Shown here: positions 34,224-42,395 of the stretch, one piece after another
How positions within the stretch are numbered: position 1 is the stretch's first letter
Layout: every line of letters starts with the position of its first letter
From: an uncultured Chloracidobacterium sp.
Lineage (GTDB): Bacteria; Acidobacteriota; Blastocatellia; Chloracidobacteriales; Chloracidobacteriaceae
Assembly (NCBI GenBank): GCA_937966115.1
Contig: CALCKX010000020.1
Span: forward strand, 1 to 48,123
DNA length: 48,123 nucleotides
Direction of reading: 5' to 3'
Notes under the pieces: model-generated
What the model saw: the letters and a program-made list of their open reading frames with translations, nothing else
The model's database searches: none
What the model was told of the DNA's origin: nothing
Program-made: the position numbers and the translations under genes

Positions 34224-35141
34224 TCACCGCCGGCGCGGCGGATGGCTTTTCTTTGCGCGAAGCGTCAGGCGCTCGTCGCTGGCCACCAAAAACAGCCGCC
34301 GGGCCGTCGCGACATCCGCCGCCTGGGGCGTATAGCGCGCGAGAAACCAGCGGCGGCGCACTTCGTCCGTCAGCGTGGCGGCCGCGTTGGCTTCGTCCAG
34401 CTTGAAGGCGCGCCCGCCGGTGCCCTCGGCGAGTTGCCGAATCGCTTCCGCCGGCTTGGGTCCGAGCCGCCTGGCCCGGGGCGCGCCATAGGTTCGGTCC
34501 TGGGCCTGGAGGGCGTAGGCTACCGCGTCCACTGACTGCAACGCCGCCAGCGCTTCGTCAAAGGTCGTCCGCGAGCCTTCGTCATAACCATCCGAAAGCA
34601 GCACGACGACGCGCTTGCTGACCGTTGTCGCCGGACGCAGCACATCCTCCGTCACCGCCAGCAAGGCGTCATAGAGACGCGGCGTCGAGCGCTTGCGAAA
34701 CAGCTTGGCGCCGGCGACCAGCTGCGTCGCATCCTCCGTGAGGTCGCAGAGAATTTCCGGCTCCTTGGCATAGCCAATGAGCATGAGGCGATCTCCGGCG
34801 AAAAGCTCCCGGATCAGCGCGCGCGCCAGTTGCTCCATGTCCGCTACTTCAACCTGGAAGGTCGCGGAGTTGTCCGCCAGAAAGACGATGATGGCGGGGG
34901 AAGGGTCTGGCTCGACGCTTTCAATGACCTGCTCGATTCCGCCGTCGTAGAGCGTCAGGTCGGCGGCGGTCAGGCGCGTCGGCGGCGCGTCGGGCGTCGG
35001 CGCCTGGGCGATCACAGTCAGTTGCGTCCGGGGCGCGAGGTCCACGGCGACGCGCCCCGACTGGGCCGCCGCGCGAGTCCCGCCGCCAATGAGCCACCCA
35101 AGCCCGGCTTGCGCGATGAAGCTCCGACGAGTCAGCGCCAC
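34224..35141 (-). CDS. Tat-exported VWFA-related protein
   Basis: 305 residues from a GTG at 35141 with GAGAGGA just upstream. The N-terminus MALTRRSFIAQAGLGWLIGG is a twin-arginine (Tat) signal (T-RR-S-F), so the folded protein is probably exported. The domain that follows is the VWFA-related type common in acidobacteria: a beta segment (VDLAPRTQLTVIAQ) and a von Willebrand A fold with MIDAS-like D90-N-S92-A-T94, VVVLLSDGYDEGSR and YALQAQDRTYG. Such proteins bind metal and mediate protein contacts; no partner is known. It is third in a DUF1990-hydrolase-VWA run (50-base gap). Confidence 0.85.
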   Translation of the reverse strand: MALTRRSFIAQAGLGWLIGGGTRAAAQSGRVAVDLAPRTQLTVIAQAPTPDAPPTRLTAADLTLYDGGIEQVIESVEPDPSPAIIVFLADNSATFQVEVADMEQLARALIRELFAGDRLMLIGYAKEPEILCDLTEDATQLVAGAKLFRKRSTPRLYDALLAVTEDVLRPATTVSKRVVVLLSDGYDEGSRTTFDEALAALQSVDAVAYALQAQDRTYGAPRARRLGPKPAEAIRQLAEGTGGRAFKLDEANAAATLTDEVRRRWFLARYTPQAADVATARRLFLVASDERLTLRAKKSHPPRRR

Positions 35142-35146
35142 CTTGT

Positions 35147-35174
35147 CCTCTCCATTCTCTCCTCTCCATTCTCT
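35147..35174. repeat. 14-bp tandem repeat over the ribosome-binding site of the VWA gene
   Basis: Two exact copies of CCTCTCCATTCTCT (35147-35160 and 35161-35174) and a partial third lie just upstream of the GTG start at 35141. On the minus strand each copy supplies a GGAGAGG-type purine run, so the Shine-Dalgarno sequence is effectively doubled. Confidence 0.92.
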
Positions 35175-35191
35175 CCTCGCCTGCCGCGCCG

Positions 35192-36685
35192 TCACTCGTC
35201 CGCGCGGCGGTCGAGCGCCAGGCGGTCCATCCACGCGAAAATGTCCGGCAGCGCGTCGGGCACCACCAGCAAGTGCTCGGTCTCATAGAGCTTGAACGTC
35301 GTCGGCGTCTCCTGCGCCCGCAGGCGCTCGGCGAGCTGCTCCGAGCCGGCGCGGGAGAAGTCTTTCGTCCCGGCGGAAACGAATGTCGGCAGCGCCTTGA
35401 GCGCGCCGGTCGCGCCCGGCGCGCGCCCGGAAATCGGCGCGATGCCAGCTAGGCGGTCGGCGTACTTGGTCGCCACGGCCAAGGTCGTCACCGCGCCGAG
35501 CGAGTGACCGACAAGAAAAATTCGCTTCGCCTTCGGGGCCAGCAGCCCCGGAAGGCGCTCGATGACCGGGCCATAGTCGTCCAGCGGACTCGTCACCCGC
35601 GGGCAAATGAGCGCCCAGCTGCGCGCTCGGCACAGACGGACGATTTCGCCATCGCCGTAGCTGTCGAAAAACATGTTTTCGCTGCCGCCCGCGCCGTGGA
35701 AGGCGACCACCAGAACCGGCGCGTCGGGGTTCGCCAGCGCCCGCGCCGGCAGCGGACCCTTGGCGGTCGGCGCGCTCAAGAGCGTCTCTCCCGCCAAGCC
35801 GGACAGGGTTGACCGGGGCGGCGTCGCGCGCAGGCCTTCGACGAGGCGCTCGGCGTCGCGCAGGAGACTGGCGGCGGCGAGGTCGGTTTCCAAGGGCGGC
35901 TTTTCGCGCAAAGCCTTGAGCAGGCTCAGGCGCGTCGCCAGCGTCGAGCGCTCCACATCGAAGGCGTCGGGCGCAAGCGACTTCGCCAGCGCCGCCGCCG
36001 CGGCGTCCAGCGCCGCCAAGCGCCGGTCCAGATCGCGGACGCGGCTGACGCCAACGCGCCAAGCTTGGCGCGCCGGGCGGTCGGGCGTCCCGGCGACGAC
36101 CTCCAGCGCCGCGTCAGCGTCCTGCGTGGCCGGCTCGAAAGCGATGCGTGCGCGGCGCGGCAGCGGCGCGTCGGCCGGCAGCCGAACCGTCGCGGCGGAT
36201 TTCCCGACCGCTAGCCGCAGCGTCAGCTCGGGGCGCGGCGCGTTGACTTCGTAAAGCGTCGCGATCGTCACGTCGAGCGTCGGCTCGCGGAGATCGACCA
36301 GGGCGCGGGCGGGCGTCACGGAGAGCGCCGCCGCCCACTGATCGGCGGCGGACGGCGACTGGCCGCGGAGCGCGGCGGCCGTTTCATCCAGCGACTGCGC
36401 GACCGCGCTGGCATTGCCCGAAAAAAAGCCTAGCACCGCGGCTTGGATGCGCGGAATGGCGGCCGCCCGCCGCTCAGCGTCGCGGCAGTCCATCCAGGCC
36501 CGCTCAAGCGCGCGCGTCCGCCGACCAAGCTCATAGCGCCCTTCAGCGAAGCGAGTGGGGCCGGAAGGACCCGGGGCGGCGGGTCCGGCCGATGACGACG
36601 ACTGCCCGAAAGCGAGCGCGCCGGTCAGGAGCAGCGCGGCGACCAAGCAAGCGGAGGAAGGCTTCAGGCGGAGCGGTCTTATCAT
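35192..36685 (-). CDS. Exported alpha/beta-hydrolase
   Basis: 497 residues from the ATG at 36685; a signal peptide (SSACLVAALLLTGALAFGQ) is followed by a Ser/Pro linker. The first half (about 45-300) is Ala/Arg-rich and mostly helical with a beta domain, without a recognised family. The second half is an alpha/beta-hydrolase: VLVVAFHGAGGSENMFF (oxyanion-hole type HG), nucleophile elbow FLVGHSLGA (catalytic Ser), and late Asp/His candidates (SAGTKDFSR, YETEHLLVVPD). It resembles exported esterase/PHB-depolymerase-like enzymes; substrate unknown. Its start overlaps the stop of the DUF1990 gene (ATGA), so translation is coupled. Confidence 0.85.
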   Translation of the reverse strand: MIRPLRLKPSSACLVAALLLTGALAFGQSSSSAGPAAPGPSGPTRFAEGRYELGRRTRALERAWMDCRDAERRAAAIPRIQAAVLGFFSGNASAVAQSLDETAAALRGQSPSAADQWAAALSVTPARALVDLREPTLDVTIATLYEVNAPRPELTLRLAVGKSAATVRLPADAPLPRRARIAFEPATQDADAALEVVAGTPDRPARQAWRVGVSRVRDLDRRLAALDAAAAALAKSLAPDAFDVERSTLATRLSLLKALREKPPLETDLAAASLLRDAERLVEGLRATPPRSTLSGLAGETLLSAPTAKGPLPARALANPDAPVLVVAFHGAGGSENMFFDSYGDGEIVRLCRARSWALICPRVTSPLDDYGPVIERLPGLLAPKAKRIFLVGHSLGAVTTLAVATKYADRLAGIAPISGRAPGATGALKALPTFVSAGTKDFSRAGSEQLAERLRAQETPTTFKLYETEHLLVVPDALPDIFAWMDRLALDRRADE

Positions 36686-37305
36686 GCGGAAACGCCGGCT
36701 AGCCCGTCCGACTTGACGGCGGCGACCATGGCGCGGCGCGAGTCGGCGGCAAAGCGCTTTTGAAACAGACGCGTGACCGGATAGGCCAGTTGCGCGAGCG
36801 CGAGCGCTGGGCGCGAAAACGCCAGGATTTCGTAGCGCGTCTCGTCGCTCGTCGCATCCCATTCAATCAGGAAGCGCTCCTCGCCGGATTCCACATGGGA
36901 CGGCAGCGTGCCATAGCCGAAGCCGAAGCGGCGTTCCTCGGCGATGACATAGACGATGCGGCAGGCGTTGAGCGACCAAAACCCGAAGTGCCACGGCACG
37001 ATGGCCACGACGCGCCCGACTTCAAGCGGCGTGTCGTCGGGGTACAGGCGCAGCCAGGGCATGGCGAACATCGTCCACCGCTTCATAGCGGCGACGGCGC
37101 GCTCGAAAGCGGCGCGCCCGCGCCCGAGACGGACGCGCGCTCGGTCAACCGTGTAGCGCGACGGCAGCGCGACGCCGTCGCGCGTCGCCCCCTGCCCTTC
37201 GTAAGTCACCGGCAACGGCGCCTGCGCGGCCAGAAACTCGTCGAGTTGCGCCGCGGTCGGCTCAGTGAAAGCGAATGGCTCAGCGAGAGCGAATAACGCG
37301 GACAC
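36682..37305 (-). CDS. DUF1990 (UPF0548) family protein
   Basis: 207 residues from a GTG at 37305 with GGAAGG about 10 bases upstream. A longer frame exists, but its extra part is Arg/Ala low complexity and contains a non-triplet 16-base duplication, so it is probably untranslated. The DUF1990 core is clear: TYEGQGATRDG, YTVDRARVRLGRGRAAFERAVAAMKRWTMF, FGYGTLPSHVESGEERFLIEW and YEILAFSRP. The family is widespread but its function is not established. It is followed by the hydrolase gene with an ATGA overlap. Confidence 0.85.
   Translation of the reverse strand: MSALFALAEPFAFTEPTAAQLDEFLAAQAPLPVTYEGQGATRDGVALPSRYTVDRARVRLGRGRAAFERAVAAMKRWTMFAMPWLRLYPDDTPLEVGRVVAIVPWHFGFWSLNACRIVYVIAEERRFGFGYGTLPSHVESGEERFLIEWDATSDETRYEILAFSRPALALAQLAYPVTRLFQKRFAADSRRAMVAAVKSDGLAGVSA
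37259..37294. repeat. 18-bp tandem repeat in the start of the DUF1990 gene
   Basis: GGCTCAGTGAAAGCGAAT (37259-37276) and GGCTCAGCGAGAGCGAAT (37277-37294) differ at two bases. The six-codon unit keeps the frame and gives the protein a duplicated FALAEP/FAFTEP motif near its N-terminus. Confidence 0.92.
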
Positions 37306-37322
37306 CAGACAAAAGCCTTCCT

Positions 37323-37354
37323 CGCTTGGGGCGGTCGCCGCTTGGGGCGGTCGC
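37323..37354. repeat. Perfect 16-bp tandem repeat upstream of the DUF1990 gene
   Basis: CGCTTGGGGCGGTCGC is repeated exactly at 37323-37338 and 37339-37354. Sixteen is not a multiple of three, so it would shift a frame running through it. This fits the view that translation starts downstream, at 37305. Confidence 0.95.
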
Positions 37355-37589
37355 CGACGCTTGAATGCCGGGGCGGCGGACGCCGCGGCTGACTCGCCGG
37401 CTGGGGCTTGGCTTCCAAGCCTTGAGCGCGGTTTCGAGCGCGGAGCCGAGCTTCCCATCGCGCCAGCCGCGCCCTGGCTCGCCGCGCAGTCGTCTTGCGC
37501 AATCATCCGCGAGCGACCTGCGCGCCGGCGGCGAAGGGGCTATCCTCGCGCCTGCGAAGGCGGAGGATAGCGCAAGGATCAGCGCGGCG

Positions 37590-39935
37590 CTACGGCGTCG
37601 CCAGCGCCTCCGTCGGGTCCGGCGTCAGCGCCCGGAACGCGATTTGGCCGTTCTCAATCACGACCTCGACCTGCGCCACATCCTTGAAATCGCCCCGAAT
37701 CACGGCGTCGGAAAGCGGGTCTTCCACAAATCGCTGGAGCGCCCGCCGAAGCGGTCGAGCGCCATACTGGCGCTCGGCGGCGGTTTGCTCGACGATCCAG
37801 CGCAGCGCTTCCGGCGAGGCCGAGAGCGACAGGCCGCGGTGCAGCAGCGTATCGTTGAGGTGCGCGAACAGAAGCGCCACGATGGCTTCGAGATCGGCTT
37901 CAACCAGCGGCTCGAACAGGATGATATCGTCCAGCCGATTGATGAACTCCGGGCTGAAGGTCTGGCGAACGGCGCTCATCACGGAGGCTTCGTCATCCGC
38001 CGGAACGCTCGGCTGGAAGCCAAGCCGTCCGCGCTTCTGAATGAGGCGCGCCCCGATGTTCGAGGTCAGGATGATGATGCAGTTCTTGAAGTTGACCGTC
38101 GTGCCAAGGCTGTCGGTAAGCTGCCCGTCCTCGAAGACCTGAAGCAACAGGTTGAACATGTCCGGGTGCGCCTTCTCGATCTCGTCAAAGAGCAAGACCG
38201 AGTACGGATGCCGCCGAACCTGCTCGGTCAACTGACCGCCTTCGTCGTGCCCGACGTAGCCGGGCGGCGAGCCGATGAGCTTGGCGACCGCATGCTTTTC
38301 CATGTATTCCGACATGTCGAACCGGATGAGCGCCCGTTCCGTGCCAAAGAGTAGTTCCGCCAGCGTGCGCGCCGATTCGGTTTTTCCAACGCCCGTCGGG
38401 CCAAGGAAAAGAAAGCTCCCCACGGGACGCTTTGGGCTGCGGACGCCGGCCCGCGAGCGCCGAATGGCGCGGGCGAGCGCCGAGATGGCGCGATCCTGGC
38501 TGATGACGCGGCGGTGCAGCTCATCTTCGAGGCGCAGCAGCTTTTGCACGTCATCTTCCTTGAGCGCCGCGACGGGAATCCCTGTCCAGCGGGCGATCAC
38601 CTCTTCCACATCGGCGCGGTCAACCACGGTTGCCGGCGCGGGCGGCGGCGCTTCCGGCTGCGCCTCGCTGCCAAAGCTCGTGAAGTAGCCCGTCCGCCGC
38701 GGCGGCGGCGGGAGCTGCGCGGCGCGCAGCTTGACCTGCGTGCCCGCCTCGTCAATGAGGTCAATGGCCTTGTCCGGCAAGAAGCGATCCACAATGTAGC
38801 GATTCGATTGGTGCACGGCGGCCGCCAACGCATCCGGCGTGTAGGTCACGCCATGAAAGTCTTCGTATTTTTCCTTCAAGCCAGCGAGGATAACCAGCGC
38901 CTCGTCTTCCGTGGGCGGCGCGACCGGCACGGATTGGAAGCGTCGCTCGAGCGAGCGATCTTTTTCGATGCTGCGGCGAAAGTCAGACGGCGTCGTCGCG
39001 CCAATGCACTGAATTTCCCCGCGCGATAATGCCGGCTTCATGATGTTGGCCGCATCGAGCGAGCCTTCCGCCGAGCCGGCTCCGACGAGCGTGTGAATCT
39101 CATCAATGAACACGATGATATTCTTCGCCTCGGCCAGCTCGCGCATGATGTTCTTGAGGCGTTCCTCAAACTGCCCGCGATACTTCGTTCCGGCGACAAC
39201 CAAGCTCAGGTCAAGCGCGACGATGCGCTTGTCGGCGAGGAAGCGCGGAACCTCGCCGCTGACGATGCGTTGCGCCAGCCCTTCGACAATAGCCGTCTTG
39301 CCAACGCCAGGCTCGCCAATGAGCAGCGGGTTGTTCTTGTTGCGCCGGCAGAGAATCTGAATCACGCGCTCGATTTCGACGCTGCGCCCAATGAGCGGAT
39401 CAAGCATCCGACGCGCCGCCAGCTCGGCGAGATCGCGACTGTATTCGGCGATGCCGCTCGCTTCTTTCTTGCTATTGCCAGTCGCCGGCGGCGCGGGCGG
39501 CGGCGCGAGCGTTCGCAGAATCTCCTCGCGGATGGCATGCGGGCGCAGGCCATGCTCATAAAGAATTCGCGCCGCCAAGCTGTTTTCCTCGCGCAGCAGC
39601 GCCAACAGCAGGTGCTCAGTGCCAATGGCCCGGAGATTCATGCGCTCCGCCTCTTCGGCAGCGTGAACCAAAATGCGTTTCGCTTCGGGCGATAACGGCA
39701 AATCCATCGCCACTGTCGCCCGTTCGCGCCGCGCGGTGCGGGCCTCGATGTCGCGGCGCGCGCTGTCCAGCGTGAGTTGCGCCTTGAGAAAAAACCGGTT
39801 GGCGAGCGCCTTGTCCTCGCGCATTAGCCCCAGTAAGAGATGCTCGGCGTCAATGGAAGACGCTCCGAACTGCCCAGCCTCATACCGGGCGAAGAAAACA
39901 ACCCGACGAGCTTTTTCAGTGTATCGCTCGAACAT
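37590..39935 (-). CDS. clpC: ClpC-type AAA+ unfoldase lacking the middle (UVR) domain
   Basis: 781 residues with an N-terminal Clp repeat pair (about 1-143), AAA+ domain D1 (Walker [10 protein letters not shown] at 207-215, Walker B VFIDEIH near 276) and D2 (Walker [10 protein letters not shown] at 512-520, Walker [11 protein letters not shown] near 582). In the family ClpC unfolds proteins and feeds them to ClpP. Between D1 and D2, residues about 401-438, a Pro-rich linker ([20 protein letters not shown]) replaces the coiled-coil M-domain with its UVR motif, so the protein is shorter than usual. AGGA lies upstream of the ATG. Gene order gives no CtsR or McsAB. Confidence 0.93.
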   Translation of the reverse strand: MFERYTEKARRVVFFARYEAGQFGASSIDAEHLLLGLMREDKALANRFFLKAQLTLDSARRDIEARTARRERATVAMDLPLSPEAKRILVHAAEEAERMNLRAIGTEHLLLALLREENSLAARILYEHGLRPHAIREEILRTLAPPPAPPATGNSKKEASGIAEYSRDLAELAARRMLDPLIGRSVEIERVIQILCRRNKNNPLLIGEPGVGKTAIVEGLAQRIVSGEVPRFLADKRIVALDLSLVVAGTKYRGQFEERLKNIMRELAEAKNIIVFIDEIHTLVGAGSAEGSLDAANIMKPALSRGEIQCIGATTPSDFRRSIEKDRSLERRFQSVPVAPPTEDEALVILAGLKEKYEDFHGVTYTPDALAAAVHQSNRYIVDRFLPDKAIDLIDEAGTQVKLRAAQLPPPPRRTGYFTSFGSEAQPEAPPPAPATVVDRADVEEVIARWTGIPVAALKEDDVQKLLRLEDELHRRVISQDRAISALARAIRRSRAGVRSPKRPVGSFLFLGPTGVGKTESARTLAELLFGTERALIRFDMSEYMEKHAVAKLIGSPPGYVGHDEGGQLTEQVRRHPYSVLLFDEIEKAHPDMFNLLLQVFEDGQLTDSLGTTVNFKNCIIILTSNIGARLIQKRGRLGFQPSVPADDEASVMSAVRQTFSPEFINRLDDIILFEPLVEADLEAIVALLFAHLNDTLLHRGLSLSASPEALRWIVEQTAAERQYGARPLRRALQRFVEDPLSDAVIRGDFKDVAQVEVVIENGQIAFRALTPDPTEALATP

Positions 39936-40398
39936 ATGATGAGTTCCTAGCTGAGTGGGTCAGTGTGACGCTGGCGACCGGACGAGGACGTGGCCAAGGT
40001 CGCCAGGGGAAAGTCGCCTAAGCGCATCAAGCGGATTATGCGCCGATAGCCGGCGAGCGTTCGTGCCGAAAATGACATAGCGCCACTTTCACGCAACGCC
40101 ATTTTCACACAGCGACGGCTTGGCGCAAAGCGAAACCACGCAAAGCGAAGCCAATCGGCCGGCGCTGAAAAGAGGGCTTCGAGAAAAAAGCCTTCGGGCC
40201 GCGACCGCGCGGCGGGCGGAGCGGAGGACGATGACTGAAGCGGACGGCTCGACCGGCCAGAGCGCCTGCGCTTGGCTCAAGCGTCGTATCGGCGCTCCGC
40301 ATCTGGGGCCCCGCGCTCTGGCGCGGACGCTTGAGCCGCTTACGCGCAAAGGCGCGCAGGGGGACTTGCGTCGCCCTGTCAGGGAGGGTCTGCGTTTC
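39936..40398. other. Intergenic region between clpC and the small RHH-like gene
   Basis: About 460 bases without a supported gene; a plus-strand frame at 40120-40542 looks like chance. It contains two pairs of short direct repeats (40081-40111 and 40124-40153). I found no CtsR-, HAIR- or CIRCE-like site upstream of clpC. Confidence 0.6.
40081..40153. repeat. Two direct-repeat pairs upstream of clpC
   Basis: CGCCACTTTCACGCA (40081) and CGCCATTTTCACACA (40097) form one pair with period 16. CGCAAAGCGAAACCA (40124-40138) and CGCAAAGCGAAGCCA (40139-40153) form a directly adjacent pair. Confidence 0.88.
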
Positions 40399-40428
40399 GA
40401 AAAAGGGCGAGGCTTACGCCTCGCCCTT
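40399..40428 (-). terminator. Intrinsic terminator with the stop codon in its loop
   Basis: On the minus strand AAGGGCGAGGC pairs perfectly with GCCTCGCCCTT around the 4-base loop GTAA, followed by a T-run (40404-40400). The TAA stop of the upstream gene (40414-40416) is in the loop, so the last codons form the 5' arm. Confidence 0.85.
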
Positions 40429-40677
40429 GGGCTCGCGATTGAGATTATTATTCAACTGACGAGCGAGGCTTTCGCGCAGATCTTCCGCCGCGCGGGCCAG
40501 GAGCTTGCTGGCCACCGCGCTGGCGGAAGTCGCTTGACCTAGCATGACATAGGTTTCGAGAACGGCCAGCGTTTGACGGCTGACCGGAATTGTAACGCTT
40601 TGCGCGACTCTTCCACGTCGCTTCTTCGCTTCGCCTTGCGCTGCGGGCTGCTTCGGATTTGGCATTGTCTTTCGCAT
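40414..40677 (-). CDS. Small ribbon-helix-helix-like protein
   Basis: 87 residues. A basic N-terminus is followed by a beta strand (QSVTIPVS) and two helices (RQTLAVLETYVMLGQA and SASAVASKLLARAAEDLRE). This order is that of ribbon-helix-helix (CopG/Arc) DNA-binding proteins. A GAAGGAAG purine run is right at the ATG (40677); the in-frame ATG at 40665 (MPNPK) may be the true start because of the spacing. The partner or target is unknown. It ends in its own terminator. Confidence in the gene is good, in the fold moderate. Confidence 0.65.
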   Translation of the reverse strand: MRKTMPNPKQPAAQGEAKKRRGRVAQSVTIPVSRQTLAVLETYVMLGQATSASAVASKLLARAAEDLRESLARQLNNNLNREPKGEA

Positions 40678-40793
40678 CTTCCTTCTTGAGTTATTCGAGA
40701 AATGACTTCAAGTGGCGGGAATGACTTGAAAACGCTGCCGCATTTATAGACGAACTTAGGTAAAGATAGGAAATAGTTTTCCCTAGATTCGCC

Positions 40794-41441
40794 TTAGCTC
40801 GCCGCCGAAAAAACAGTCTCCGAGCTTGCAATCGGCGCCTTCGCCGCAGCTTGCGCCGCCTCAATTGCGTCGCTTAGCTTTTCCGTCCTGCGCCGACTGC
40901 CCTGAAGCAATACCGTCTGGGTCAGGCCCTCCTTGTTCCTTACAAGCATCCCGAGATAATAACGCTTCTTCTGAACGAGGTAGGCCAGCGGCCCCAGAAT
41001 AGCCGCCCGAAAGCCGGTTAACTGACGCTCGGCATAGCTCCGCATCGCCTCCAGCTCGGCGTACGGGATGGCTATTTCCGACTGCCAGCCTTGATGGCGC
41101 AGGCTGGTAATCGCCAGCCCCCGCTCGAAGAGCTGCACGGCGCTGTAGGCGCGCTCGGACTCATCCACATCCGCGATATTCAGGCGGTCGAGCGTTACCG
41201 GCTCGCTGATCGCCGCGCCGAGGTCATGCGTCTTGGCCAAGCTCTTCAGGCGGTCTCGGTCGAAGGCGTCCACGCGGGTGGCCTGGCGGACTAAATCTCG
41301 AAAGACGAAAACCCAAATCGCATACATCGTGCCAACGGCAACCACCGTGAAGGTAATGCGCATCGGCAACGGCAATTGATTGAAACTTGGCGCGTCTTGA
41401 AGAAAGATGACCGGGCTGAGCGTTAGCAGGCGTAAAAGCAT
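40794..41441 (-). CDS. Single-pass membrane protein of unknown function
   Basis: 215 residues. A hydrophobic segment at about 30-48 (TFTVVAVGTMYAIWVFVF) anchors a cytoplasmic domain. The C-terminal half (IAIPYAELEAMRSYAERQL.., KKRYYLGMLVRNKEGLTQTVLLQG) has a pattern like bacterial PH-type domains, by eye only. It ends in an Ala-rich tail. AGAGG supports the ATG. Next on the strand is the small RHH-like gene, 116 bases away. No family recognised. Confidence 0.75.
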   Translation of the reverse strand: MLLRLLTLSPVIFLQDAPSFNQLPLPMRITFTVVAVGTMYAIWVFVFRDLVRQATRVDAFDRDRLKSLAKTHDLGAAISEPVTLDRLNIADVDESERAYSAVQLFERGLAITSLRHQGWQSEIAIPYAELEAMRSYAERQLTGFRAAILGPLAYLVQKKRYYLGMLVRNKEGLTQTVLLQGSRRRTEKLSDAIEAAQAAAKAPIASSETVFSAAS

Positions 41442-41557
41442 GGCATGGACCTCTGGCGGAAAGCAGTTGCGAAACCTGCTTCCAACATAGTCAATTCCCT
41501 TCCGGCGCGTGAAAAGAAAACGCGCCGCCCGTCATTCGCTGCCCGCTCATTATTTCC

Positions 41558-42295
41558 TTAGCTCATCCGCTCAGTCGCGGCGACCTCTTCCAGCAGGCGC
41601 TGCGCGGCCGCGACCGGGTCTGGAGCGGCCGTGACGGGGCGCCCGATGACGAGATAGGTCGCGCCCGCCGCCAGCGCCTCGCGCGGCGTTGCAACGCGCC
41701 GCTGATCGTCCGGGGCGGCATCCCTGGGACGAATGCCAGGCGTCGCGATGATGAAGTCATCTGGCGCAATGCGCCGAATGCCCGCGATTTCCCGCGGCGA
41801 GCAAACAATGCCGCCCAGCCCGCAGGCGATGACCAGACGCGCCAGGCGCTGCGCGACCGCCTCTGGCGTTCCGGTCAGCCCAACCTCGTCCAGCAGGGCC
41901 TGGTCAGCGCTGGTGAGCAGCGTCACGCCAAGCAGGACGGGACGCGTCGCGCCCGCCGGCAGCGCCACCAGAGCGGACTGCGCCGCCTGGAGCATCGCCC
42001 GCCCGCCCAGCGCATGCACTGTGCATAGGTGGACGCCCAGCCGCGCTGCCGCTGCCGTCGCGCCGGCAACCGTATTGGGAATGTCGTGAAACTTCAGGTC
42101 GAGAAAGACGCGAGCCCCGGCAGCCAGCGCCGCCGCGACAACCGGCGGACCAGCGGCCGTAAACAGCGTCTTTCCGATCTTGAAGCCGCCCACGTATGGC
42201 GATAGCGACTGAATGAGTCGCTCCGCGACGGCGCGCTCCGGCGTGTCGAGCGCCACGAAAAGCCGCGCCGGCGGCGAAAGCTGGGAATTCGTCAT
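41558..42295 (-). CDS. pyrF: Orotidine 5'-phosphate decarboxylase PyrF
   Basis: Last step of UMP synthesis; cytoplasmic dimer. 245 residues from the ATG at 42295. The catalytic tetrad region is clear: LFVALDTP (Asp17), GFKIGKTLF (Lys39/42) and FLDLKFHDIPNTV (Asp66, Lys68, Asp71). The phosphate-binding ATPGIRP and YLVIGRPVT close the barrel. The frame extends much further 5', but that part overlaps the transglycosylase gene and is not PyrF-like. An ATG at 42334 is a possible longer start. It follows the transglycosylase gene by 100 bases. Confidence 0.94.
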   Translation of the reverse strand: MTNSQLSPPARLFVALDTPERAVAERLIQSLSPYVGGFKIGKTLFTAAGPPVVAAALAAGARVFLDLKFHDIPNTVAGATAAAARLGVHLCTVHALGGRAMLQAAQSALVALPAGATRPVLLGVTLLTSADQALLDEVGLTGTPEAVAQRLARLVIACGLGGIVCSPREIAGIRRIAPDDFIIATPGIRPRDAAPDDQRRVATPREALAAGATYLVIGRPVTAAPDPVAAAQRLLEEVAATERMS

Positions 42296-42395
42296 TTCCA
42301 AGGCGTGAAGCGAAAAATCGTTCGCGGCGACCATGCAGTCGGTCGTCGCGAACGATGTCGGCGAAGCCGCCCCGGCGGCGGGCCAATCGCGCCGC

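Noticed and set aside
40120-40542. 140-codon plus-strand frame between clpC and the RHH-like gene
   Set aside because: It crosses the terminator of the minus-strand RHH-like gene, contains the repeat pairs and has shadow-like composition.
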